From contig NZ_RCWZ01000005.1 of assembly GCF_003675385.1 (NCBI RefSeq), forward strand, positions 806,001-870,000: a DNA stretch of 64,000 nucleotides, written 5' to 3'. The translations under genes and the position numbers were made by a program. The notes below the pieces were generated by a model. It was not told the DNA's origin, did no database searches, and saw only the letters and a list, made by a program, of their open reading frames with translations. Positions 53,178 through 63,125 of the stretch are shown in pieces (the first letter of the stretch is position 1; the number at the start of each line of letters is the position of its first letter). The stretch comes from Mucilaginibacter kameinonensis (GTDB lineage: Bacteria; Bacteroidota; Bacteroidia; Sphingobacteriales; Sphingobacteriaceae).

Positions 53178-54968
53178 ATGAGCCATACATTTCATATCCC
53201 TGTATTAGGATTAGGATATTCTGTTGATACCCCATTAAAGGTCGCACGTTACGGCATATCGTCGGTTATTTCGATAGTTGATGACGAGTTGATTGAAAGA
53301 ATGCGCGAGTATCATACATTAGATAGCAATCAAACATTTACACCTATCCCTAAATCGGTTCCCGACGCCAGGGCCAAACGGATCACCGCTTACTTAAACC
53401 TTGTTCATGAACTGGTAACCCGGCAGTTTGAAAAACTACAAAAAGAGCCGTTTGAACCGGGCACCGACATAACCCGCTACTTTGAACTTTTGCCCGATTC
53501 ATCACAGCTTAAACAAGGTTATGAGTTGATGCTGGAATATCCGGATGGTGAACGCAAGCAGATTTTTCAAAACATCCTGCGTAAAAAAATGACTATCGGC
53601 GCTATCGACGTAAACATCATGTCGAAAGTTGATAAGATGAATTTTGATGCCGATGGCAATTACCTGGGCGATGAAAACACTGATGCGCTGGCGGCTTTAC
53701 GTGGCTTTGTTAACAGCTCGCTTCATTCTTCAATTATCTTATCCGCCGGGATGAACCCCAGACTTTACAGCTACCTGGAAACCTTCAATGAGTTTTTGCC
53801 GGATAATGAAGGGCATTTCGCTAAGCGGATTATCCTCAAGGTAAGTGATTTTCGCTCGGCATTTATACAGGCAAAATTTCTGGCGAAGAAAGGACTATGG
53901 GTGTCGGAATTCAGGGTAGAATCAGGATTAAACTGTGGCGGGCATGCCTTTGCCACCGAAGGCTTTTTACTCGGCCCAATACTGGAAGAGTTTAAAGAGA
54001 AACGCGCCGAAATGACTGCCGAACTTTTTGGTTTATATCATGCAGCATTGAGTCAAAAAGGAATTAACAGCAGCATGCCTGCTCAACGCCTGAGCGTACA
54101 GGGAGGCATAGGCACTGCCGAAGAAAATAATTTCCTGATGGAGTACTACCAGGTGGATGCAACCGGCTGGGGAAGCCCTTTTTTACTGGTTCCGGAAACT
54201 ACCAATGTTGATGAACAAACACTCATGCAGCTTGCCGACGCCACTACCGATGATTTTTATGTAAGCGAAGCCTCCCCTTTGGGCATATTGTTCAACAATT
54301 TCAGGCCAAACAGCATGGAACAATTAAGACGTGAACGCCTGCAAATGAACAGACCAGGCAGCCCCTGCACCAAGAAATACCTGGTTACCAATACCGAATT
54401 TACCGAGCAGCCCATTTGTACGGCTTCAAGAGAATACCAGAACTTAAAAATCAAACAATTGCAATCACTTAACCTGCCTGAAGACGAGTTGCAGCAACAA
54501 GTTGATTCGGTTACAGAAAAGATCTGCCTTTGTGAAGGGCTATGTACATCGGCCTATATCAAACACGATATTCTTAAACCTAAAGAAACACCGGCAGTAG
54601 CTGTATGCCCCGGCCCTAACCTGGCCTACTTCAACAGGTTATACACGCTTGATGAAATGGTAAAACATATTTATGGCAAGCTGGACCTGCTTGATAAAGT
54701 AAAACGCCCGCATATGTTCATTAAAGAGATTGAACTTTATATTGATTATTTACAAACTGATATTAAGGCTCATTTAACTACCCTTACCGATAAGAAAAAA
54801 AAACAGCTGGATAAGTTTAAGGCGCAGTTACAGGATGGCATCAGGTACTACAAGCAGCTATTTACCGAATCCAAGGCCTTAGTAACCAAGGATTACCTTA
54901 ATGAACTATTCACTTTTGAAGATATTTTGAACCACCTGTTGGTTCCTTGTAAAGAAGAGGTTATCTAA
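53178..54968 (+). CDS. Conserved-looking 596-residue protein of unknown function, low-oxygen regulon member
   Basis: I do not recognise the family. No signal peptide or membrane helix is visible. The N-terminal two thirds hint at a TIM-barrel fold: GLGYSVDTPLKVARYGISSVISI, then GLNCGGHAFATEGFLLGP, then VQGGIGTAEENNFL, which resembles a phosphate/FMN-binding loop. The C-terminal third has Cys397, Cys414, Cys450, Cys452, Cys456 and Cys477 (CLCEGLC, AVCPGPN), which could hold a metal or Fe-S cluster, and it ends with a charged helical region (about 495-590). It is divergent from ccoI and shares its FNR-like operator. Confidence 0.85.
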   Translation: MSHTFHIPVLGLGYSVDTPLKVARYGISSVISIVDDELIERMREYHTLDSNQTFTPIPKSVPDARAKRITAYLNLVHELVTRQFEKLQKEPFEPGTDITRYFELLPDSSQLKQGYELMLEYPDGERKQIFQNILRKKMTIGAIDVNIMSKVDKMNFDADGNYLGDENTDALAALRGFVNSSLHSSIILSAGMNPRLYSYLETFNEFLPDNEGHFAKRIILKVSDFRSAFIQAKFLAKKGLWVSEFRVESGLNCGGHAFATEGFLLGPILEEFKEKRAEMTAELFGLYHAALSQKGINSSMPAQRLSVQGGIGTAEENNFLMEYYQVDATGWGSPFLLVPETTNVDEQTLMQLADATTDDFYVSEASPLGILFNNFRPNSMEQLRRERLQMNRPGSPCTKKYLVTNTEFTEQPICTASREYQNLKIKQLQSLNLPEDELQQQVDSVTEKICLCEGLCTSAYIKHDILKPKETPAVAVCPGPNLAYFNRLYTLDEMVKHIYGKLDLLDKVKRPHMFIKEIELYIDYLQTDIKAHLTTLTDKKKKQLDKFKAQLQDGIRYYKQLFTESKALVTKDYLNELFTFEDILNHLLVPCKEEVI

Positions 54969-54992
54969 ATTAATAATATGCAGGCTATAAGT

Positions 54993-55033
54993 AAGAAGGC
55001 TGATTTCCTCAGGAAAATCAGCCTTCTTTGTTT
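54993..55033. terminator. Strong terminator between convergent genes
   Basis: AAGAAGGCTGATTT (54993-55006) pairs with AAATCAGCCTTCTT (55015-55028) around a short loop, followed by TGTTTTT. The A run before the stem gives a weaker U tract on the minus strand, so it can serve both convergent genes. Confidence 0.88.
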
Positions 55034-55051
55034 TTGCGAGATTATAAACTA

Positions 55052-57721
55052 TCAATTTTTTTGCTGAGAAAGGAAGGTAACCAGCGATGCAAATTCTTCA
55101 TAAGATAATGCGCTGGCCAATCCGGTTGGCATCATAGATGTTTTCAACTCCTTGCGGCTAAGGATATCACTTGCCTTGATAGTGAACACATCGCCCGCAA
55201 TGTTTCTCATCACTACTTTCTGAGCCGATTCTTCAGAAATAAAGCCCATATAGCTTTTATTGCCTTTTGCGGTGATCATCACGGTAGCAAAGCCCTGCGA
55301 TATGGAAGCGCTTGGTTTCAATATGGATTCGGCTATTTGCTGACGGTTCATGATAGATCCTATCTGGCCCATAAACGGCCCTTTCAATTTTTCGCCGCGG
55401 TTAAGGCTATGGCAGGCAACGCAGCCCTGGCGGGTAAACAAAGCCTTTCCTATTGCGGGATTACCTTTAACCTGGTTAAGCATCAGCATAATATCCTCAA
55501 TAGATGAACTACCTATCTGCCCCTTTTTATTTCGGATCTTAGCCAGGTCAACCTTAACCTCTTTTGTCGCAGCAGGTTTTTCTTCACCGCCAAAAGCAGT
55601 GATGCCCATTTGATGGCGCTCGTTCAGGTCGGCAAAAAACTGTTTGCCTGTTACACCGGCTTTGGTTCGTTCAAGTGTCAGGAATTTCTCGATGCGCGGT
55701 GAAGCTTCCCATTGGATACCTTTATAAATAGGCCCATGTGAATCCGGACGGGTCCCCCACCACCATGAGGCGTCATATGGTGCTTCCTGCTTGTACAGGC
55801 GTGCCAGGGTTACCAGTATTTGTTTCTTTGTTTTGAGATCTTTGACTTTAGGGTAAGCAGCAATTAAACCGTTTACCGCTTTGTTATCATACATATAACG
55901 TAGTGCCCACAACGCCAGTGTTGAGTTAGGTGTACCTATCGCGCCAACACATGCGTCAACCGCGTTCATACTCACAAGCGCCCGCACAGCTAAATGCGGA
56001 AGTATTATAGGCGAATTAGGTGTAGCGTGCGGCCCCTCTGTATTTTTTGCAGGAGCTACAAAACTTGCCGGAACCGGAGTTTTAAGCAATTCAGAAGCGG
56101 CCTCCAAACGGCCCAGACGACCCAGACCTATAATTGCCGCGGCCTGTACACGTGGCGAAGCATCTTTTAGTCCGCTTAAAAACGGCGCAATCGGAACCTG
56201 GTCTATTCCACCTTTCCTGTCGGTTAAGGCACGCAGGGCAAATTCCCTTAAAGCATTATCATGCGTAAGTTGTACCAGATTGGTCGTGCCGCTTTCGCGG
56301 GCAATTTGAGCGTATGTAAATAAAGCTGCTACGCGGGCATATAAAGCGGCACCTGCATCTGATGCTATCGCGAAAGCCGCTTTGCTGCTTTCATCTGCTG
56401 GCCTTGTGATAAGCTCCTGCGATGCATTTAACCTTGCCACTGCACTTTCTGATTTTAACATATTTGCTAAATCCGGTACTGACATCGTTTTAATATCCGG
56501 AAACGCTTTGTATACCCAGCCATTAGGTATGGCCCTGATAACATAGCCCTTAGAAGCACTGCCCGAATAACCGGCACCGTCCCAGGCCGAAAGGTAAAGC
56601 CTTCCCGAGCCATCTACATCCAAATCAGTGATCTGCGGCAGTTCAATAAATGGCTCCTCGGCTTGTTTAAAGCTGGCGCCATCGGGTGTTACCCTATTAA
56701 TATAAAGCTCGCTGCGACCCCAATCGGCTGTCATAGGTACGTGGTTATATTTTTCTGGCCAGGTAGGTTCGTCCATAAACAATGAACCCGTTCCTGAACC
56801 GCCGCCCAAATCAACCAGTGCCGGCAAAATCTCATCAGTAAAATGCTGAAATAATAAGGGGTATCCATATTCGCCGGATTGGATTTGATGCGAAAAACGG
56901 ATATTCCAACCTCCGCCATCATTGGTATTATCGCGGGTGAATACATTCATATATGGATCTATAGCTACATCATAAATATTACGTAGCCCATGCGTATAAA
57001 CCTCCATTTCTTTACCATTCGGCCGCACCCTGATAATACCGCCTCCAAGCATGGTAAGTTTTTTACCATCACGGTCTGTTGCGTCATGAAAACCGAAATC
57101 GCCCACAGCTATATAGATCCATCCGTCAATACCCATGCGGATACCGTTGGTAGCGTGGTCTGTTCCACGCTCAACCAGCATATGTGCATTACTCAAGTGT
57201 TCAAGAAGTGGTTTTGGAGGCCCATCGGCAATGCCATCATGATCTTTATCTTCAAAAACTTCAAGGATCATTCCGGTTGCTTTAAGTGTTTCTTTGGAGA
57301 AAACCGTATGGAGCACAAAAACCTGGTCGCCCATGATGAGTATACCACGGGGGTCGTCAACATCGGCAAAATCGGTATGCTTATCTAATTTGCCGTCGTT
57401 ATCACTATCAATAAGTTTAATTATCCGCCCTTTCCCCGGGTCTTTGCCCAGCGAACCGATCATATCAACGCCAACAAAAACCTCGCCGGTGGCTGCTACA
57501 GCTAAACATGCCGGGCTTGGAGTAAGATCCGGTCCCGCAAACCTGGTGATGGTAAAACCGGCAGGCCAGTGAAGCGAGTCGCTTTTAGCATGATTTAAAT
57601 GTTTTGAAACGGAAGTACTGTGTTTGGCAGGCTTTACTTCATGATTGCCGGTATTCACAAAATATTTGAACGTCAGCAAAAAGGACATACATAAGAACAG
57701 GGTCAGGGAAAACTTTAACAT
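55052..57721 (-). CDS. Secreted propeller/HEAT-repeat protein with C-terminal cytochrome c domain
   Basis: 889 residues with a signal peptide (about 1-20). Residues about 50-410 form a sorbosone-dehydrogenase-like beta-propeller (WPAGFTITRFAGPDLTPSPACLAVA, GWIYIAVGDFGFHD, HGLRNIYDVAIDPYMNVFTRDN). Residues about 425-680 have HEAT-like helical repeats. The C-terminal haem c domain contains CVACHSLNRGEKLKGPFMG and a late region with STTMMPTG-like LKTSMMPTGLAS. This architecture is common in Bacteroidota and Planctomycetes as a putative sugar dehydrogenase. The DUF1080 gene upstream is on the same strand and likely co-transcribed. Confidence 0.9.
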   Translation of the reverse strand: MLKFSLTLFLCMSFLLTFKYFVNTGNHEVKPAKHSTSVSKHLNHAKSDSLHWPAGFTITRFAGPDLTPSPACLAVAATGEVFVGVDMIGSLGKDPGKGRIIKLIDSDNDGKLDKHTDFADVDDPRGILIMGDQVFVLHTVFSKETLKATGMILEVFEDKDHDGIADGPPKPLLEHLSNAHMLVERGTDHATNGIRMGIDGWIYIAVGDFGFHDATDRDGKKLTMLGGGIIRVRPNGKEMEVYTHGLRNIYDVAIDPYMNVFTRDNTNDGGGWNIRFSHQIQSGEYGYPLLFQHFTDEILPALVDLGGGSGTGSLFMDEPTWPEKYNHVPMTADWGRSELYINRVTPDGASFKQAEEPFIELPQITDLDVDGSGRLYLSAWDGAGYSGSASKGYVIRAIPNGWVYKAFPDIKTMSVPDLANMLKSESAVARLNASQELITRPADESSKAAFAIASDAGAALYARVAALFTYAQIARESGTTNLVQLTHDNALREFALRALTDRKGGIDQVPIAPFLSGLKDASPRVQAAAIIGLGRLGRLEAASELLKTPVPASFVAPAKNTEGPHATPNSPIILPHLAVRALVSMNAVDACVGAIGTPNSTLALWALRYMYDNKAVNGLIAAYPKVKDLKTKKQILVTLARLYKQEAPYDASWWWGTRPDSHGPIYKGIQWEASPRIEKFLTLERTKAGVTGKQFFADLNERHQMGITAFGGEEKPAATKEVKVDLAKIRNKKGQIGSSSIEDIMLMLNQVKGNPAIGKALFTRQGCVACHSLNRGEKLKGPFMGQIGSIMNRQQIAESILKPSASISQGFATVMITAKGNKSYMGFISEESAQKVVMRNIAGDVFTIKASDILSRKELKTSMMPTGLASALSYEEFASLVTFLSQQKN

Positions 57722-57765
57722 TGTTTCTTTCTTTGGTTATAGGTAAAATTATTGGTGATTCTTTT

Positions 57766-58623
57766 TTATTGTTTAGGGATACGTTTTTCGGCTGTTAATT
57801 GCTGTATCACGCCCGCCAGTTTTTGAGGGTCATGCGCATACTTTTCTAAATTAACAATTTCCACCTTTCTGAATTCTACGGGATGACTTTCGCTTTGTAA
57901 AGAAATTGTACCGCTTTTTAACAGCGCTCCCTCTTCTGCCCCACCTACCGGGTCTAATTGCGGGCGCTGATAACGTAATACCTCATCACCGTTTACATAA
58001 TGCACAACCAGTGAGTCACCCAATACCAATGCTTCCACCCTAACCCACTGGTCGCCATGAAAAGTTGCGGATTTTGAATCAAGGCAATGACTTTTAACAA
58101 CAGAGTTATCCAATACATATTGGGTGCCCGGCGTACAAACGTTGGCTGTTGGTCGTTTATCCTTGCCATTACCACCCAGCAGCTGTACTTCAATAGAAAC
58201 AGGAAAATCCTGATCAAGCCCCATGGTTTTAGGATCCTGCCCGTGTATCATAACACCGCTGTTACGGTAAGCCCATCCGGGGCCGTCCTTAACCTGATCA
58301 CCCGTAAAACGATACTCTACTGCTATAAGGTAATATGAAAAAGGCTTTTTATAAAACAAATGCCCATATTGCTCATCAAATTTTGAATACTGGTCATAAT
58401 TCACCTGTATTTTGCCATCCACAATCCTGAAGGTATTGCCAAAGTTTTCATTCAGTTTATGTTTCCTGATCTTAACAGTCCAATCTTTTAAATCTTTCCC
58501 GTTAAAAAGCTGCTCCCATTTAACTTTAGGCGGAGCATCCGCGCTTTTAAGGGCCAACAGAAAGGGCAGGCAGAATAACACTGCGATACTCAGCATGGGG
58601 AATATTTGACGGCGTTTCAACAT
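57766..58623 (-). CDS. DUF1080 protein (3-keto-disaccharide hydrolase family), secreted
   Basis: 285 residues with a signal peptide (about 1-27). The DUF1080 fold is shown by WEQLFNGKDLKDWTVKI, FRIVDGKIQVNY, YYLIAVEYRFTGDQVKDGPGWAYRNSGVMIHG and GTISLQSESHPVEFRKVEIVNL. Members hydrolyse 3-keto-glycosides made by sugar 3-dehydrogenases. The following propeller/cytochrome protein could be the matching oxidase, 44 bases downstream. The linked pathway is an inference. Confidence 0.9.
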   Translation of the reverse strand: MLKRRQIFPMLSIAVLFCLPFLLALKSADAPPKVKWEQLFNGKDLKDWTVKIRKHKLNENFGNTFRIVDGKIQVNYDQYSKFDEQYGHLFYKKPFSYYLIAVEYRFTGDQVKDGPGWAYRNSGVMIHGQDPKTMGLDQDFPVSIEVQLLGGNGKDKRPTANVCTPGTQYVLDNSVVKSHCLDSKSATFHGDQWVRVEALVLGDSLVVHYVNGDEVLRYQRPQLDPVGGAEEGALLKSGTISLQSESHPVEFRKVEIVNLEKYAHDPQKLAGVIQQLTAEKRIPKQ

Positions 58624-58930
58624 AGGTATTTATAATTTTTGTGCGTGATATGAATTGGTTTGGTTTTACAAGCAAACTTGTGCAGTTGGCTTAAATTGGT
58701 ATTTCCATCAAAAATGCAATAATACTATTAGATATCAGGGGGACAAAGCCTTATATTTAAGGGGGTAAAATAAATCATTCAAAAAACAAAGCCGCACTAA
58801 GTGCAGTCAACCGTACCGAGCCGTTCCCACTTTTGTAACATTCCCGTTTATTATTAAAATCAGGTTTCTTTTGTCAATGATTTTGATATTTTTACTTACC
58901 AACTATTAACCAATAATTTAATAACCGATA
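58624..58930. other. 307-base divergent intergenic region, no gene seen
   Basis: AT-rich DNA between the DUF1080 gene and the hybrid regulator. I see no open frame of note, no strong hairpin and no TGAY-N4-RTCA site. It presumably carries the two divergent promoters; no unambiguous TAnnTTTG element could be assigned. Confidence 0.5.
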
Positions 58931-61900
58931 ATGTATAGCAGGATAAATAATGCTTTAAATCCGAGAATATATTTTAGTTTATTATTCCTTTTTACTTACC
59001 TGCATACCTTAGGTACAACCGGCGGGCCGATAAGATATCTTGGCATCGAAAACGGTTTATCTAATAACGCTGTCACCTGTATTTACCAGGACAAGTATGG
59101 TTTTATGTGGATGGGAACCTACGATGGCCTGAACCGGTACGATAGCGATGTATTTAAAATATACAGAAATGAATGGGGCGACGATAAATCACTGCCCTAC
59201 AACCACATAACCGCTATAGATGGCATAGCCGATAAAATATTGGTAGGCAGCCAGCGGGGGCTTTCATTTTATGATTACCAGGATGCCCATTTTCACCCCG
59301 AATATTACCTGGATAGCCATAGCAAACGTCAGTCAAAAATTGCTTTTAGCATTAACAATATATCCAGCGACAAGGATAGTAATGTATATGTCGGTTCAAG
59401 TGCGCACGGACTTTTTGAGTATGACAAGAGTCGGAAAATTTACCTTCAGGCGGCCCTCAATAACAACTATAATTATAACGTACAAGCCTTGAGTACTGGC
59501 GTTGCCGGGGTGTGGGTATTTGCAAAAAATAACGGGCTCTGCTTTTACAACACTAAATCAGGCCATCTAAATTTAATTAATAATCAATTAACATCCGCCA
59601 CTTGCTTGCTTGCAGATAAAGCAGGCAACGTATGGATCGGAACCGAAAACGGCCTGTATATTTTTAACCAAAATACCAAAGCTATAAGCAAGTTTAACCC
59701 GGTTGCAGGTAAACTTACAAACGATAATATATTTAATGTAACTATCGACGAAAAGGGTGATTTGTGGATAACCACAGACGGCGGGGGTATAAATATCTTC
59801 AATTTTAAAACGGGCAAGCTCAGCTTTATAACTTGCGGCAATAAAGCAGGCTCATTGCGCAGCGGGGCTGTTACAACCGTTTATCACGACAGGGAGTCAA
59901 GGAAGTGGATAGCCACATTACGCGGCGGGGTGAGCATTATAGATAATTTAAAAAAACCATTCCCGCTCTTCAGCAATGATCCATTTAACAGCAACAGTGT
60001 GATCAACAATTTCATCCTGTCATTTTGCGAAGATGAGAAACACAATTTATGGATAGGTACGGATGGCGGCGGACTTTCTTATTGGGATACTAAAAACAAC
60101 CAATACACCAATTATACGCATACCTCCACCGGTGGCGGCTTAAGTTCTGATTTTATCACCAGCGTGCTTAAAACCTTCGATAATAAATTATGGATTGGCT
60201 CATACAATGGCGGTATCGATCAATTCAATAAAGCAACCGGTAAGTTTAAACACTACAACTGTTATAATACGTTATCCGGCACTATCGATAAAAACCTTTG
60301 GAAACTTTATGAAGATTCCAAACACCGTTTTTGGGCCACCTGTACACGTAGCGGTTCCGTATATCTATACAACAGAACAAAAGACGAATTTGAACTATTT
60401 GATGGCAACCTGGTTAATGTTCATTCCATATTTGAAGACAGGCATGGCACGATATGGGTGGGTGATTTAACCCGGCTCATTAAATTAGATACCATTACCA
60501 AAAAGCATCGTTTTTTTTACATTGGCTACGGAGTAAGAGCTATAACCGACGACGATTCCAATCACCTGTGGGTTGGAACAGAGGGCGGCGGTTTACTTAA
60601 ATACGATCTTTCAAATATGAAATATCAAAGGTACACCAAAGCTAACGGTATGCCGGGTAACTCTCCATTAAATATCCTGACAGATAAAAAAAGAAACCTT
60701 TGGTGCAGTACTTATAATGGCCTGACCAGGTACTCTCCGTCAAAAAACACTTTTACGAATTACACAGTTTCAGACGGTATTCAAAGCCTTCAGTTTAATT
60801 ACAACGCCGCTATACGGTTGCAGTCCGGAAAAATGGCGTTTGGTGGTATCAACGGTTTTAATCTTTTTGATCCGGATAGTATACAGGTGGAAGACCATAA
60901 GCCAGACCTGCACATTACCAGTTTAAAGATCAACAATTCGGAAGCTGATAGCTCCGGGCTAATGAAAAGCCAATCGCTGGCCGATCTTAAAACCATTGAG
61001 CTGGATTACGCGCGGGCAGCTTTAACCGTACATTATACCGCGCTTGAATACTCCTTCCCCGATAAAATTGAATACGCTTATTACCTGGAGGGCTGGGATC
61101 ACCGATGGAATTACGTGGGTCAAACCAAATCGGCTTCTTACACTCATTTAGATGAGGGCAATTATACGCTCAGAATTAAAGCCACCGACACCCGCGGAAA
61201 CTGGATGCCCGGGCAAATAAGTATTAAGGTAATTGTATTCCCGCCCTGGTACAGAACTTGGTGGGCCTATGCCGCCTATATGATTATAGCTTTCGCCTTA
61301 ATATACATCTATTTCAGATACAGGGAAAAACAGGCAAAACTGAAATTTGAAATTAACCTTGCCAAGTTGAACGTTGAAAAGGAAAAAGAAGTTAACGAAA
61401 AGAAACTCGCTTTCTTTACCAATGTATCGCATGAGTTCCGTACCCCGCTTACGCTTATCATCAACCCAATTAAAGATCTGTTGGATAAAAACAAAGGCAA
61501 TGCTGATGAGCTCGGTACAGTATACAAGAACGCCCGCCGGTTATTAGGACTGGTGGACCATTTGCTGTTATTCAGAAAAACTGAAAGCGAAAATGCAGAA
61601 TTGACTATAAGTGAGATAAACTTTGTGAGGGTGTGCGAAGAGGTATTTTCCTGCTTTGCCCATCAGGCAAAAATTAAAAAGTTGAATTATACCTTCGAAA
61701 GCACAAGTCCGCGTATTGAAGTTTTTGCTGATATCGAAAAAATTGAGATCTCATTGTTCAACCTGATTTCAAACGCGCTTAAATTCACACCTGATCATGG
61801 CCATGTGAATGTGTTTGTAGAGGAAGATGAAACACAGGTCTACTTTAAAATCAGTGATAGCGGCATCGGTATTGATGCCGAAACCGGGGATAAGCTTTTT

Positions 61901-63010
61901 GATAAGTTTTACCAAGTAAAGGACAGCAACAGTTCAAAAAAGGGGTTTGGCATTGGTTTGTATCTTGTTAAAGTATTTATTGACAGCCATAAGGGTGCAA
62001 TAAGTTACATAAACAACAAAGATGGTGGCACCACCTTCACTTTAATGCTTCAAAAGGGCGCAAAACATTTTAATACTGATGAGATAACTATGGGTGTTGG
62101 TACTTCGCCTGATTATGAATTTGTTAATGACCTTATTGATCTTGACAACAAAGACATTGCAGAAGAAAGCGTTGAATTACAGAAGCTTGAATTATTTGCA
62201 GAAGAAAAACACACCATCATTATTATAGACGATAATGAACAGATAAGAACCTATATCAGGAAAATATTTTCGGCCGATTATTCGGTAATTGAGGCAAAAG
62301 ATGGCGCTATTGGTTTGGAACTGATCAGAAAACATATACCCGATGTAATTATAAGCGATATTGTGATGGATGGAATAAACGGCCTCGATCTGTGCAGAAT
62401 GATCATGGAAGATGCCGCGATAAAACATATCCCCGTTATTTTGCTCACCGGCGATACCACACCTGATATTATGGTAAGAAGCATTGAACAAGGGGCAATG
62501 GATTTTTTACGCAAGCCTTTTGATAAGGAATTGCTTACTGCCCGGGTTAAAAGTGTACTCAGAAACCAGATAAAGCTTCATCAGTATTTTTATAAAGAGG
62601 TTACCAAGGACAATGCCGGACTTAAAATTTCCGGGGAAGATAAAGACCTGCTTAATAATTGCATAGCTGTTATTGAGCAAAACTTTACCGAAGATAATTT
62701 TGATGTTTATGCTTTGGCCAAAGCCATCGGTATCAGTTATCCTACACTGTTTAAAAGAATTAAAGGCGCTACCGGGCAATCCATTAACAACTTTATCAGG
62801 TTTGTTCGGCTGCGAAAGGCTGCCGAACTGCTTATTCAAACCAATTGTAACATCAATGAAGCCGCGATACAGGTAGGCATCAGCGATATCAGGTATTTCA
62901 GGCAGCAATTCAATAAACAATTTGGTGTTAATCCATCAGAGTTTGTTAAGAAGCACAGGGCAAACTTCCGGGTTTCGTACCGCTTAAATGAATTTGAAAA
63001 ATCGGCATAA
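58931..63010 (+). CDS. Hybrid two-component regulator with periplasmic propeller sensor
   Basis: 1359 residues. After a leader (about 1-30) come two-component-regulator propeller repeats (about 30-690: LSNNAVTCIYQDKYGFMWMGTYDGLNRYD, NVWIGTENGLYIFN, NLWIGTDGGGLSYWD). A Y_Y_Y domain (about 700-770) and a membrane helix (about 777-797) follow. The kinase core has SHEFRTPLTLI (His834) and GFGIGLYLVKVF. The receiver (about 1093-1205) has Asp1143 in VIISDIVMDG. An AraC-type HTH ends the protein (about 1250-1345). Such regulators sense oligosaccharides and control nearby polysaccharide genes; the GH16 gene follows. Confidence 0.97.
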   Translation: MYSRINNALNPRIYFSLLFLFTYLHTLGTTGGPIRYLGIENGLSNNAVTCIYQDKYGFMWMGTYDGLNRYDSDVFKIYRNEWGDDKSLPYNHITAIDGIADKILVGSQRGLSFYDYQDAHFHPEYYLDSHSKRQSKIAFSINNISSDKDSNVYVGSSAHGLFEYDKSRKIYLQAALNNNYNYNVQALSTGVAGVWVFAKNNGLCFYNTKSGHLNLINNQLTSATCLLADKAGNVWIGTENGLYIFNQNTKAISKFNPVAGKLTNDNIFNVTIDEKGDLWITTDGGGINIFNFKTGKLSFITCGNKAGSLRSGAVTTVYHDRESRKWIATLRGGVSIIDNLKKPFPLFSNDPFNSNSVINNFILSFCEDEKHNLWIGTDGGGLSYWDTKNNQYTNYTHTSTGGGLSSDFITSVLKTFDNKLWIGSYNGGIDQFNKATGKFKHYNCYNTLSGTIDKNLWKLYEDSKHRFWATCTRSGSVYLYNRTKDEFELFDGNLVNVHSIFEDRHGTIWVGDLTRLIKLDTITKKHRFFYIGYGVRAITDDDSNHLWVGTEGGGLLKYDLSNMKYQRYTKANGMPGNSPLNILTDKKRNLWCSTYNGLTRYSPSKNTFTNYTVSDGIQSLQFNYNAAIRLQSGKMAFGGINGFNLFDPDSIQVEDHKPDLHITSLKINNSEADSSGLMKSQSLADLKTIELDYARAALTVHYTALEYSFPDKIEYAYYLEGWDHRWNYVGQTKSASYTHLDEGNYTLRIKATDTRGNWMPGQISIKVIVFPPWYRTWWAYAAYMIIAFALIYIYFRYREKQAKLKFEINLAKLNVEKEKEVNEKKLAFFTNVSHEFRTPLTLIINPIKDLLDKNKGNADELGTVYKNARRLLGLVDHLLLFRKTESENAELTISEINFVRVCEEVFSCFAHQAKIKKLNYTFESTSPRIEVFADIEKIEISLFNLISNALKFTPDHGHVNVFVEEDETQVYFKISDSGIGIDAETGDKLFDKFYQVKDSNSSKKGFGIGLYLVKVFIDSHKGAISYINNKDGGTTFTLMLQKGAKHFNTDEITMGVGTSPDYEFVNDLIDLDNKDIAEESVELQKLELFAEEKHTIIIIDDNEQIRTYIRKIFSADYSVIEAKDGAIGLELIRKHIPDVIISDIVMDGINGLDLCRMIMEDAAIKHIPVILLTGDTTPDIMVRSIEQGAMDFLRKPFDKELLTARVKSVLRNQIKLHQYFYKEVTKDNAGLKISGEDKDLLNNCIAVIEQNFTEDNFDVYALAKAIGISYPTLFKRIKGATGQSINNFIRFVRLRKAAELLIQTNCNINEAAIQVGISDIRYFRQQFNKQFGVNPSEFVKKHRANFRVSYRLNEFEKSA

Positions 63011-63125
63011 AGTAAACCAAAAGGATAAAGCCCCTTTAATTTATTGTTTTGCCCCCCATCGGCATTCCCGAATATCACTTAATTTGTTCAAGAAAACCAC
63101 CGAAATTGAACCATTAAGCTCGTTT

